Source of the DNA: Fulvimarina manganoxydans | GTDB lineage: Bacteria; Pseudomonadota; Alphaproteobacteria; Rhizobiales; Rhizobiaceae | Assembly: GCF_900176465.1 (NCBI RefSeq) | Contig: NZ_FWXR01000002.1 | Coordinates: 124,001 to 188,000, forward strand | Direction: 5' to 3' | Length of the DNA: 64,000 bases | Shown here: positions 16,110 through 24,565 of the stretch, piece after piece | Position numbering within the stretch: position 1 is the first letter of the stretch | Layout: each line of letters starts with the position of its first letter | The notes under the pieces: model-generated | Databases searched by the model: none | Seen by the model: the letters and a program-made list of their open reading frames with translations, nothing else | Told to the model about the DNA's origin: nothing | Made by a program: the position numbers and the translations under genes

Positions 16110-16349
16110 GCTCTGACCCAACTCGTTGGCGGAGGATCAAACCGATCCCGAAACCGCAAAAGGGTCGAAATTTGGCGTATCGTCGCGATCCGCGAAGGCG
16201 AACGACACTTCGAGAGAACGCCGCTGGAACGGCGCGTCGTCGATGGGCGCTGTCTCTCCGTTTTCGCGCCGTTCGTCAAGTGCGAATTTGAGGCAATGGC
16301 GCTGAAGGATGCGTGAGGCTTGATCGGCCGTCACGAAACGTGCCGGAAA

Positions 16350-16379
16350 GACATCCGGTTCGCGGCGGGTGTCTTTTTT
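16350..16379 (+). terminator. Hairpin plus T-run in the infC leader
   Basis: GACATCCG pairs with CGGGTGTC (one G-T pair) and is followed by six T. It lies 130 nt upstream of the infC start. It may block read-through from the prophage side or act as an attenuator; a TATAGT hexamer at 16392-16397 just after it could be an infC -10 box. Confidence 0.6.
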
Positions 16380-16509
16380 CGGCGCTCATGTTATAGTGCC
16401 CCCAATATCGCCTCGCCACGGTGCGAGATCGACAGAGCTTGGATGCCGGAACCACCGGAACTATCTGAGCATTGCCCATCAAAGTCGTCAACAACCGGAG
16501 ACAACGACC

Positions 16510-17049
16510 ATTCGCAGACCATTTCGTGCACCGCCGGCTCAAAAGGAGGGGCCGCGCTCCAATAGGGAAATTCGCGTCCCGACCATCCAGCTGATCGATT
16601 CGGAGGGTCAGAATCGCGGTGAGATTCCGACGTCAGAGGCTCTCGCCATGGCGGAGGAGGCTGGGCTCGATCTCGTGGAGATCGTGCCGAATGCATCGCC
16701 TCCCGTCTGCAAGATTCTCGATCTCGGCAAGCTGAAATACGAGAACCAGAAAAAGGCCGCCGAAGCCCGCAAGCGCCAGAAGACCATCGAGGTCAAAGAG
16801 GTGAAGATGCGGCCGAATATCGACGATCACGACTATGAGACGAAGATGAAGGCCGTGCGCCGCTTCTTCGACGACGGCGACAAGGTGAAGGTCACCTTGC
16901 GGTTTCGTGGTCGCGAAATGGCTCACCAGGAACTCGGAATGCAGTTGCTAAATCGCGTTCGCGAGGAGACCAGCGAGATTTCGAAGGTCGAAGCCGAGCC
17001 AAAGTTGGAAGGCCGTCAGATGATGATGGTTCTGGCGCCGCGCGGCTGA
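16510..17049 (+). CDS. infC: Translation initiation factor IF-3
   Basis: A 179-residue IF-3, which keeps ribosomal subunits apart and checks the initiator tRNA. The N-domain ([13 protein letters not shown]...GLDLVEIVP...PPVCKILD), the Lys-rich linker ([11 protein letters not shown]) and the C-domain ([31 protein letters not shown]) are complete. I start at the rare codon ATT (reading [13 protein letters not shown] after it), with GGAG 9 nt upstream; this matches rhizobial IF-3 N-termini. A non-standard start is how infC autoregulates in other bacteria. An in-frame ATG much further upstream would add 47 atypical residues. The genes rpmI and rplT, often next, are absent here. Confidence 0.93.
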   Translation: MRRPFRAPPAQKEGPRSNREIRVPTIQLIDSEGQNRGEIPTSEALAMAEEAGLDLVEIVPNASPPVCKILDLGKLKYENQKKAAEARKRQKTIEVKEVKMRPNIDDHDYETKMKAVRRFFDDGDKVKVTLRFRGREMAHQELGMQLLNRVREETSEISKVEAEPKLEGRQMMMVLAPRG

Positions 17050-17055
17050 AAGGTC

Positions 17056-17077
17056 AGGCCGTTTCGGCCGATTTTTA
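17056..17077 (+). terminator. Probable infC terminator
   Basis: GGCCG-TTT-CGGCC followed by ATTTTT, seven bases after the infC stop. The stem is short. Confidence 0.5.
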
Positions 17078-17381
17078 ATGATGACGGGCGGCGGCACGAA
17101 TTGCGCCGCCCCAAGATCAGTCTCGGTCCGCGAGAGCATATCGATCTTGATCCGACGTGACTGACGCTTGATGTGCGCCGCTCGCGCATGGTTCCCATAT
17201 TCGAAGGCTGAGCCAGGGAATACTCGCCGTCCGAAAAGCGGTGGGCGGGTTGCTTGACCAATGACCCTCGCCTGACAAATCACCTTCGCGACCGATCGGC
17301 CGGCATAGTCGGCGATGAGGCCAGCCCATCGAATGAGGTTGGTCGCTCTCCTATCGCTGCAGGTCGAGCGACGCCTTTCCC
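17078..17381. other. Non-coding stretch after infC
   Basis: Contains an inverted repeat GGGCGGCG/CGCCGCCC at about 17086-17112 without a T-run. No convincing gene, and no remnant of a LuxR DNA-binding domain in any minus-strand frame next to the truncated regulator. Confidence 0.5.
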
Positions 17382-18245
17382 TTAGATCGCGATCGTTGCA
17401 ATGATGCGCCCACGTCTTTGCGGGGAGGACTTCGCCGAGTCCGACGCGGTTCTGAGATCGATGGCGATCTCGCGGCAGCGCTTGCCGATCGTCACGGAGG
17501 CGGATTGACGTCGACCCCTTGCCAGGTCACTGACCGTTTCGTGCAGGCGATCATGGTCTAGAGCCGCCGCCGGGCGCAGGCGATCATGGGCCTTGGACGG
17601 TCTGAAAAGCTTGCGATCGTCGAGCATGTCGATCATTGCGGCGTTCAGGCCGTGAATGCGTAAATCGCTCGAAATCAGGGCGACGGGTCGTTGGACTCGG
17701 TCCCACTGGGTTTCGAGGCGAGTGCGATCGAGGGACACGTCATCCAGCCCGCGAAACGCGGCTGTGCGATAGGCATCGGAGATATCGTCGGCCAGCATGG
17801 CGAGGAGAACCTCCAGCGGACGGCGATACATCTCCTGCCGATCTTCGGGCATTCTTGCAATCAGAAATTGCAGACGTTTGTCGTCGCAGTCGAGAAGAAG
17901 AGCCCGAATCCCGGTTCGGTCGCCTTCGATGAAATTGGGCTCGCTGAGAAGCGTCCCGCGTTCCGGATTGCCGAGACCCAGATGCCAATAGCGATCGCCC
18001 GCGTGAGACCCGACGCCTGATCCGACCATGGCGAGGACCGGAATCTGCGAGCCGGGCGCCAGCGTAACCTCTTCTGTCGAAACGAGAAGGCCGGGAAAGG
18101 CGTGCTCCAGATGGCGCAAGAACATCGTCCACTCGAGACGATCGAGGGAAGCTTCTGCCAGCAACGCACGGAATCGATCGGGGCGTCCAGGAAACTGGAT
18201 CAGCATCGTATACACCGTTTTGTAGCCCCGCCTAGAAGAAGCCAT
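17382..18245 (-). CDS. LuxR-family-like sensory protein lacking the HTH domain
   Basis: A 287-residue protein. Residues about 15-200 resemble the N-terminal half of an alphaproteobacterial LuxR-type family: a LDRLEWTMFLRHLEHAFPG opening, a short ligand-like region, then YRRPLEVLLAMLADDISDAYR and a PAS-like segment (ALISSDLRIHGLNAAMIDML). In that family a LuxR helix-turn-helix of about 65 residues follows; here the protein stops just before it. I checked the two other frames downstream and saw no HTH, so this looks like a loss, not a simple frameshift. It may act as an inactive relative or bind partners. Start codon choice is uncertain. Confidence 0.55.
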   Translation of the reverse strand: MASSRRGYKTVYTMLIQFPGRPDRFRALLAEASLDRLEWTMFLRHLEHAFPGLLVSTEEVTLAPGSQIPVLAMVGSGVGSHAGDRYWHLGLGNPERGTLLSEPNFIEGDRTGIRALLLDCDDKRLQFLIARMPEDRQEMYRRPLEVLLAMLADDISDAYRTAAFRGLDDVSLDRTRLETQWDRVQRPVALISSDLRIHGLNAAMIDMLDDRKLFRPSKAHDRLRPAAALDHDRLHETVSDLARGRRQSASVTIGKRCREIAIDLRTASDSAKSSPQRRGRIIATIAI

Positions 18246-18635
18246 ATTTGAGCAACATTCGCAAGCCTCCCGAAGGAATTCCCTCGCATTCGAGGCTGCT
18301 CTGGCCGCGATTTATTACCAATAATAGCAATTCGTGTTCTTCTGGTCTAAGGGGATGGCGATTGCTAGACGCAGTCCGCCGCAGCCTTGGATACCGGAAT
18401 GTCTGTTGATTGGCGGAGGCGCTCAATACGGGGCTCAGCAGGATATCTTAACGGGCGTCAACGATCGCCCTGCTCGAAATTCGGGCGAAATCAGCCCGCA
18501 GAGTAGCCGGACTGGTCTCACGACGGCCCGTTGGCGCCGATGAAAATCGAAGCCTCAAGCTCCTGTATCGAAGCGCCCCGAACTCATGTAGAAGGCGGTT
18601 GCTCAACCCTCACGCCGACCAGCGGGCCGAGAAAC
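18246..18635. other. Intergenic region between the regulator and panC
   Basis: Divergent promoter region for the two genes. Around 18310-18335 it is AT-rich (TTTATTACCAATAATAGCAA), a likely promoter area. No gene seen. Confidence 0.4.
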
Positions 18636-19517
18636 ATGCAGATTTTCGACCGTATCGCCGATCTGAGATCAGCCCTCGAACGCAGCCGCCGGGCTGGCCG
18701 GACAATCGGTTTCGTGCCGACCATGGGCGCGCTTCACGATGGGCATCTGTCCTTGATCGAACGAGCGCGGGCCGAATGCGACATCGTCGTCGTCTCGATC
18801 TTCGTCAATCCGACGCAGTTCGGTGAGAGCGAGGATTTCGCGCTCTATCCGCGTGATCTAGAGCGTGATAGCGCCTTGTGCGAGCGCTCCGGCGCCGACA
18901 TCGTCTTCGCCCCGCCGGTCAACGAGATGTACCCCCGCCCCATGGAGACCGTCGTCTCGGTCGAGCCGCTCGGGAGCGATCTGATCGGGGCGGTGCGTCC
19001 TGGGCATTTTCGCGGCGTCGCGACCGTCGTCTCCAAACTCTTCAATATCGTTGGCCCCCATCGCGCCTATTTCGGCGAGAAGGATTTCCAGCAGCTGACG
19101 GTCATTCGGCGGATGGTCGAAGATCTGGCAAGCCCGGTGCGTATTGTCGGTGTTGCGACGGTTCGCGAAGAGGACGGCCTTGCCATGTCCTCGCGCAATG
19201 TCCGCCTGACACCGGAAGACCGCGTCGCCGCGCGCGTCCTGTCGCAGGCCTTGGATCTCGGCGCCAGGATGATCGAAGGCGGGGAGGGCGATGTCGAAGC
19301 GGTTCTCTCCGCAATGCGCGGCCTGATTGCCCAAGAGCCGCGCGCAGATCTTGCCTCTTTGGATATTCGCAGTAGCAACGGACTGGCACCGATCGAGACG
19401 ATCGGACAAGAGCCGGTCGTCATGCTGATCACGGCGCGCTTCGGCAAGGTTCTTCTCATCGACCAGCGAGAAGCCGCCGCGCCTCATGCCGGTATCAACC
19501 GCAAGATGGCCTCATGA
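18636..19517 (+). CDS. panC: Pantothenate synthetase
   Basis: A 293-residue enzyme joining pantoate and beta-alanine with ATP to make pantothenate (vitamin B5). Motifs: PTMGALHDGHLSL (HIGH-type nucleotide site), FVNPTQFGE, the AYFGEKDFQQL loop and a SSRNVRL signature. I chose the ATG before QIFDRIADLRSAL, which gives the usual family length; an upstream in-frame ATG adds 35 atypical residues. The stop overlaps the panB start (ATGA), so the two pathway enzymes are translated together. Confidence 0.95.
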   Translation: MQIFDRIADLRSALERSRRAGRTIGFVPTMGALHDGHLSLIERARAECDIVVVSIFVNPTQFGESEDFALYPRDLERDSALCERSGADIVFAPPVNEMYPRPMETVVSVEPLGSDLIGAVRPGHFRGVATVVSKLFNIVGPHRAYFGEKDFQQLTVIRRMVEDLASPVRIVGVATVREEDGLAMSSRNVRLTPEDRVAARVLSQALDLGARMIEGGEGDVEAVLSAMRGLIAQEPRADLASLDIRSSNGLAPIETIGQEPVVMLITARFGKVLLIDQREAAAPHAGINRKMAS

Positions 19518-20332
19518 GTACCGGGGCCGCAACGAAGCGCCGGACGGCTGTCGACATCCGAGGCCGCAAGGGCGGCGAGCCGATCGTTTCGCTGACGGCC
19601 TATAGCGCCGTCATGGCGCGGCTCGTCGAACCGCATGTGGATTTCCTTCTCGTCGGCGACAGTCTCGCAATGGTCGAATATGGCATGGACTCGACCCTTG
19701 CCGCGACGCCCGACATGATGATCCGCCATGGCGCCGCCGTGGTCTCAGCGACAAGCCTGCCACTCGTCGTCATCGATCTGCCCTTCGGCTCTTATGAGGC
19801 GAGCCCCGAGCAGGCTTTCGCCACGGCCTCGGCGGTCATGGCCGGCACGGGGGCTGGCGCGGTCAAGCTCGAAGGCGGCCAAGCCATGGCGCCGACGATC
19901 CGTTTCTTAAGCGATCGCGGCATTCCGGTCATGGCCCATGTGGGCCTGACGCCCCAAGCCGTGAACGCGCTTGGCGGCTTTCGCAGCCAGGGCCATGACG
20001 AGGCCGCGCGAAGGAGGATTTTGGAGGACGGGCAAGCCGTCGCTGAGGCCGGAGCGTTCGCCGTCGTCGTCGAAGGCGTCGTCGAACCTCTGGCCGACGA
20101 GATCACGGCTCAAATCGGTGTCCCGACGATCGGCATCGGCGCGTCCGTATCCTGCGACGGTCAGATTCTCGTCCTGGAGGATATGCTGGGCCTGACACCA
20201 CGCGTGCCCCGGTTCGTCCATACCTTTGGCGCTCTGGCCGGTGCCGTCGACGAGGCTGCCAGTGCCTATGCGAGTGCCGTCAAGGAGCGGCGCTTTCCAG
20301 GGCCCGGCAATGTCTACAAACCGCGCGGCTGA
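19514..20332 (+). CDS. panB: 3-Methyl-2-oxobutanoate hydroxymethyltransferase
   Basis: A 272-residue enzyme that adds a methylene-tetrahydrofolate-derived hydroxymethyl group to ketoisovalerate, giving ketopantoate. Motifs: VSLTAYSAVMARL, a GDSLAMVEYG metal-site strand, DLPFGSYE, the KLEGG strand, and the PTIGIGAS signature. Overlaps panC by four bases. panE is not in the window. Confidence 0.95.
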   Translation: MSTGAATKRRTAVDIRGRKGGEPIVSLTAYSAVMARLVEPHVDFLLVGDSLAMVEYGMDSTLAATPDMMIRHGAAVVSATSLPLVVIDLPFGSYEASPEQAFATASAVMAGTGAGAVKLEGGQAMAPTIRFLSDRGIPVMAHVGLTPQAVNALGGFRSQGHDEAARRRILEDGQAVAEAGAFAVVVEGVVEPLADEITAQIGVPTIGIGASVSCDGQILVLEDMLGLTPRVPRFVHTFGALAGAVDEAASAYASAVKERRFPGPGNVYKPRG

Positions 20333-20343
20333 CGGCTACCGGG

Positions 20344-20865
20344 TCAGTCTTCGAATTGCAGCGGCAGCACGAACGGCGTTCCCGCATAGGCGTCCTCGCC
20401 CCGGCCGATCGAGCGGATCGCCTCGATCATCTTGCCCTCGCGCTTCAGCTTCTCGTCGGCAAAGGTCACGAGACGCAGATTGGGCGTTGCCGAGGGGGCC
20501 CGTTTGCGCAGCTCGTCGGCGAGCCGCATTGCGTCGAGTTCGGGATTGATCGATAAGGCCAGGATATAGGCCGCCGCCGTCGAGCGGCTGATCCCGGCAA
20601 AGCAGTGGATCGCCAAGGGTGTTTCGCGGTTCCAGCGGGCGCCGAAGGCGATCAACTCGTCCACATGCTGGGCGCCGGGCGCGGTCAGGCCTTCGGTCGG
20701 CTCGACGATGTCGTTGAAGCCGAGAAAGAGGTGGCGGGACGCCTCGATCGTCGCCGGGCGTGGGACCGGCGTATCGGCATTGATCAGGGTCACGAGATCG
20801 AGCGCGCCATGGCGGGCGACCGTTTCGGGAAGATCGGCGAGAGACGAGACGACGAGATAGCTCAT
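20344..20865 (-). CDS. Tyrosine phosphatase family protein
   Basis: A 173-residue protein of the cysteine-dependent phosphatase superfamily. The P-loop reads HCFAGISRS (HCx5R), with Cys as nucleophile and Arg binding phosphate. The ATG has AAGGGTGA upstream; an earlier in-frame ATG would run 77 codons into the HD hydrolase gene. It begins one base after the HD gene stop, as the last gene of a ygfZ-HD-phosphatase unit. The substrate is unknown; a role with the HD phosphohydrolase in nucleotide or phospho-metabolite turnover is only a guess. Confidence 0.8.
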   Translation of the reverse strand: MSYLVVSSLADLPETVARHGALDLVTLINADTPVPRPATIEASRHLFLGFNDIVEPTEGLTAPGAQHVDELIAFGARWNRETPLAIHCFAGISRSTAAAYILALSINPELDAMRLADELRKRAPSATPNLRLVTFADEKLKREGKMIEAIRSIGRGEDAYAGTPFVLPLQFED

Positions 20866-20866
20866 G

Positions 20867-21553
20867 TCACCCTTCTTGGGCTCGAAGGTCGGTTTCGGCA
20901 AGGGCGTCCCGGTTCGGGATCGTCTCGCTCGCCCGGCGAGCTGCCTGAAGGCACTCGCCGTCGATGGCCGCGAAACGCTCCAGAAAGCGCGCCTGGGCAT
21001 CCTTCGCAGGCAAGGGCGCAAGGTCGGCCGGATTGACGCGATGGCGTTTCGGGCGGCCGAAAAAGGTGTTCGCCTCGTCCGGTGTGAAGCCGGCAAGGGT
21101 CACGGCCTCGGCATGGGCCGAGAGGCGATCGGCCGCCTTGATCGCCTTGGTTACGGTCTCCGGCAGATCGGAGGGCAGTCCGAAGCGGATATGGATCGCC
21201 CGCTGCAGCCGGGCTTCGACGCTCTTGTAGTCGCCACCGAGGATCGCCTTGAAGGGCGAGATCATGTCGCCGATGACATATTCCGGGCCGTCATGGAGGA
21301 GAGCTGCGAGGCGCCAGCGCGGATCGTCCGTCTCCTTTGCCACGATCGCCTCGACGATGAGGGAATGCTGGGCGACGGAAAAGGCATGATCGCCGATGGT
21401 CTGTCCGTTCCATCGGGCAACGCGTGCCAGCCCATGGGCGATATCGCCGATCTCGATATCGAGCGGCGACGGGTCGAGGAGATCGAGCCTTCGCCCCGAG
21501 AGCATGCGCTGCCAGGCCCGAATGGGCTTTGGGCTTCGGCTTGGGGCTCTCAC
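20867..21553 (-). CDS. HD-domain phosphohydrolase
   Basis: A 228-residue protein of the HD hydrolase superfamily (YfbR-like). Metal ligands are visible: a first His in FSVAQHSLIV, the HD pair in LLHDGPEY, and Asp in KAADRL. Such enzymes remove phosphates from nucleotides. I start at a GTG that overlaps the ygfZ stop (GTGA), which fits coupled translation; an upstream ATG within ygfZ is possible. Its own stop is one base before the phosphatase start. Confidence 0.8.
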   Translation of the reverse strand: MRAPSRSPKPIRAWQRMLSGRRLDLLDPSPLDIEIGDIAHGLARVARWNGQTIGDHAFSVAQHSLIVEAIVAKETDDPRWRLAALLHDGPEYVIGDMISPFKAILGGDYKSVEARLQRAIHIRFGLPSDLPETVTKAIKAADRLSAHAEAVTLAGFTPDEANTFFGRPKRHRVNPADLAPLPAKDAQARFLERFAAIDGECLQAARRASETIPNRDALAETDLRAQEG

Positions 21554-22416
21554 AATGCGCTCTCGTCTTCGCTGTCCTTTGGCGCCGCGGCGAGGGAAAA
21601 GCCTGCCCATGGCGGCACGGTTGCTTCCACCGGCACCCCGTCCACCGAGACCGACTGGCCGTCGGTCAGGGCCTTGGCGAGCTTGTCGATGCGCAGAACG
21701 GCGAAGCCGGCGCTCCCGGTCGCCGCATAGAGCGTGCCGATGGCAGCGAGCCCGCCGGCCGAGACGTTGGCGCCGGGGGTCAGATGGCCTTCGCCGTCGA
21801 TCAGCATCAGCCGCCGACGCGCCGTGCCGCGATGCTGCATTCGCGAGACGACCTCCTGGCCGACGAAGCAGCCCTTCTTGAAAGACACCCCGCCATTTTG
21901 GTCGAGAAGGACATCGTGGGGAAAGAGATCGGATGCCGGATAATCGGTTTCGGCCTCCGCGACCCCGGCGCGGATCCGCCGGTCGTGATAGGCGCCGGCG
22001 GCCACGGTTTCGGTGCCTTCAGGCAGGTCGCCATAGAGCCGCAGAACGGCTCCGTCCGCGAAACGTTCGTCCACATAGGTCGCCTTGGCCTCATCGGCCG
22101 ACGCCTGGTCGAAGATCGCGTGAACCGCATCGTCGACGGACGTGATCGTGACCTTGGCTCTCAGCTTGTAGAGCGTCAGGCGTTTGACGAGCGTATCCCT
22201 GACGCTCGCCGCGCATTCGAGACGAAAACCGGTATCGGTCCGCCCGACGAGGAAATCGAAGAGGATCTTGCCCTGAGGCGTCAGAAGCGCGGAGGGGCGC
22301 ATATGGCCCGGCGCGATCGAGGGAATGTCGGCCGTGACCAGATTTTGCAGGAAATGTTCGGCCTCGGCCCCCTCGACCAGGAGGCAGGCGCGGTCGGTCA
22401 GTCGACTGATGGGCAT
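21550..22416 (-). CDS. ygfZ: YgfZ/GcvT-like folate-binding Fe-S cluster protein
   Basis: A 288-residue member of the YgfZ/CAF17 family, which uses tetrahydrofolate and helps maintain or repair Fe-S enzymes. The signature KGCFVGQEVVSRM is intact, with its conserved Cys, and the N-terminal GCVT-like part (FLQNLVTADI, GKILFDFLV) is normal. It heads the ygfZ-HD-phosphatase operon and is divergent from the dihydroorotase, with 116 nt between start codons. Confidence 0.9.
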   Translation of the reverse strand: MPISRLTDRACLLVEGAEAEHFLQNLVTADIPSIAPGHMRPSALLTPQGKILFDFLVGRTDTGFRLECAASVRDTLVKRLTLYKLRAKVTITSVDDAVHAIFDQASADEAKATYVDERFADGAVLRLYGDLPEGTETVAAGAYHDRRIRAGVAEAETDYPASDLFPHDVLLDQNGGVSFKKGCFVGQEVVSRMQHRGTARRRLMLIDGEGHLTPGANVSAGGLAAIGTLYAATGSAGFAVLRIDKLAKALTDGQSVSVDGVPVEATVPPWAGFSLAAAPKDSEDESAL

Positions 22417-22532
22417 GATGGCATCCTCTGGCGTCTCGTCTGGAAACGCCGAATCCTTGTTCGCTGATCCACCCTTAGGCTATCGGAGGACAACACGAAG
22501 ACAAGTCACGAAGCGACAGGGGCGCTCAAGCC

Positions 22533-23873
22533 ATGACGACGACCTATGACAGGATCCTCAAAGGCGGCACGGTCGTCAATCAGGATGGGGCCGGGGCGCG
22601 CGATATCGGTATCATCGACGGACGCATCGCGGCGATCGGCGAACTCTCGGCGCAGTCGGCCGGCGAGGTGATCGACTGTACCGGCCTCACCATCCTGCCC
22701 GGAGTCATCGACAGCCAGGTCCATTTCCGCGAGCCGGGCGCCGAACACAAGGAAGACCTCGAATCGGGCTCCCGAGCCGCTGTTCTCGGCGGCGTGACTT
22801 GCGTCTTCGAAATGCCCAACACCAATCCCTTGACCGTCACCGAAGCAGCGCTGGCCGACAAGGTGAAGCGCGGTCGTCATCGCATGCATTGCGACTTCGC
22901 CTTCTGGGTCGGCGGAACGCGCGAGAATGCCGGCGACGTCGCCGAGCTCGAACGCTTGCCCGGCGCGGCGGGCATCAAGGTCTTCATGGGCTCCTCCACC
23001 GGCTCGCTTCTCGTCGAGGACGACGAGGGCGTCCGCGCCATTTTGACGAATACGCGCCGCCGCGCGGCCTTTCATTCGGAAGACGAGTATCGGCTTCGTG
23101 AGCGCCAGAGTGAACGTGTCGAGAACGATCCGACCTCGCATCCCGTCTGGCGCGACGAGATCGCCGCGCTGACCTGCACCGAGCGGCTCGTACGGATCGC
23201 AGAAGAGACCGGCGCGCGCATCCATGTTCTCCATATCTCCACCGAGGAGGAGATCGGCTTTCTGGCAGGCCACAAGCGCAACGTGACCTGCGAGGCGACG
23301 CCCCATCACCTGACCATGACGGCCGACGACTATGGCCGGCTCGGCACCAAGCTGCAGATGAACCCGCCGGTGCGCGAGGCACGGCACAAGGCCGGCATCT
23401 GGCGAGGCATCGCCGATGGCGTCGTCGACGTTCTCGGCTCCGACCACGCGCCCCATACGTTGGAGGAAAAGGCGCAAACCTATCCGAAGTCGCCTTCCGG
23501 CATGACGGGCGTTCAGACGCTGGTTCCGATCATGCTCGATCATGTGGCTCATGGCCGCTTGTCGCTTGCCCGTTTCGTCGATCTGACATCGGCTGGTCCT
23601 CAGCGCATTTTCGGCCTGTCGCGGAAGGGTCGGATCGCGCTTGGCTACGATGCCGACTTCACCATCGTCGATCTGAAGCGGCGCGAGACCATCCGTGATG
23701 GCTGGATCGGGTCGAAGTCCCAATGGACGCCTTATGACGGGCGCGAGGTGACCGGCTGGCCGGTCGGTACCTTCGTTCGCGGCGCCCGTGTCATGTGGGA
23801 GGGCCAGCTCGACGAGAGCGCGCGTGGCGAGCCCGCCGAGTTCGTTGAAGCCTTGGCGCCTTTGGCCGGCTGA
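22533..23873 (+). CDS. pyrC: Dihydroorotase
   Basis: A 446-residue amidohydrolase. The metal-binding HxH lies in DSQVHFREPG, the lysine that is carbamylated in this family lies in GIKVFMGSSTG, later His residues are in HVLHIST and ATPHHLTM, and the catalytic Asp is in GSDHAPHT. It matches the type found beside ygfZ in rhizobia and would close carbamoyl-aspartate to dihydroorotate in pyrimidine synthesis. Some relatives hydrolyse other cyclic amides, so the exact substrate is from family resemblance. Confidence 0.85.
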   Translation: MTTTYDRILKGGTVVNQDGAGARDIGIIDGRIAAIGELSAQSAGEVIDCTGLTILPGVIDSQVHFREPGAEHKEDLESGSRAAVLGGVTCVFEMPNTNPLTVTEAALADKVKRGRHRMHCDFAFWVGGTRENAGDVAELERLPGAAGIKVFMGSSTGSLLVEDDEGVRAILTNTRRRAAFHSEDEYRLRERQSERVENDPTSHPVWRDEIAALTCTERLVRIAEETGARIHVLHISTEEEIGFLAGHKRNVTCEATPHHLTMTADDYGRLGTKLQMNPPVREARHKAGIWRGIADGVVDVLGSDHAPHTLEEKAQTYPKSPSGMTGVQTLVPIMLDHVAHGRLSLARFVDLTSAGPQRIFGLSRKGRIALGYDADFTIVDLKRRETIRDGWIGSKSQWTPYDGREVTGWPVGTFVRGARVMWEGQLDESARGEPAEFVEALAPLAG

Positions 23874-24010
23874 GAAGTTCTTGGGCCACCCAAGGCCTGA
23901 CGCCCGCGCCTTCCGCCTTACTTCGGAGTTGAACGCGTAGCGAAACGGGTCGCCGTCAATGCTCTTGAGAATCCGCTTCGCTTCTGTGATGCAAAGGCGA
24001 GGGGAAGCAT

Positions 24011-24529
24011 ATGTTCGGATTGCCCGATTGGTTGGACGCCGTGGTTCGGGGTCTCGTCCTCGGTGGATTGACACTCGGCGTGATCGTCGCTCTGGTGCGT
24101 GTCGTTGGCCTGCGTTCTTTCTCCAAAATGACCGCTTTCGACTTCGTCATCACTCTGGCGACCGGCTCGCTTCTGGCGACCGGCGCCGGAAGCGTGTCGA
24201 GTTGGCCGAGCCTCTTGCAGGCGCTGGTCGCGATCGCCGTTCTGATGGGGCTGCAGGTGGCGCTCGCCTTCATCCGCAAGGCGACAGGGCCTTCGAATTC
24301 GGTCCTGGAGAACGCGCCGCTTCTTCTCATGCGCGACGGGGTCTTCATTGACGAGGCGATGGAGAAGAGCCGGGTCTCACGCGACGACGTTTTGGCGAAG
24401 TTGCGTGGGGCCAATGTCATGCATTTCGAAGAGGTTCGCGCCGTGGTGCTGGAGACCACCGGCGACATCAGCGTCATTCATGGCTCGGACATGGCCCCTG
24501 GTCTGCTGGATGGGGTCCGTGGCGCGTGA
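24011..24529 (+). CDS. DUF421 (YetF-like) membrane protein
   Basis: A 172-residue inner-membrane protein. Two or three helices occupy residues about 10-80 (GLTLGVIVALVRVVGLRSF, then FDFVITLATGS, a conserved DUF421 motif), followed by a small cytoplasmic domain (PLLLMRDGVF, VRAVVLETTGDISVI). GGGGAAGC precedes the ATG. The family is conserved in many bacteria without an assigned activity. It stands alone between the dihydroorotase and a convergent gene. Confidence 0.85.
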   Translation: MFGLPDWLDAVVRGLVLGGLTLGVIVALVRVVGLRSFSKMTAFDFVITLATGSLLATGAGSVSSWPSLLQALVAIAVLMGLQVALAFIRKATGPSNSVLENAPLLLMRDGVFIDEAMEKSRVSRDDVLAKLRGANVMHFEEVRAVVLETTGDISVIHGSDMAPGLLDGVRGA

Positions 24530-24565
24530 GAGATCCTTGGCCGGCCGGATGGCGGCCGACAGCCG

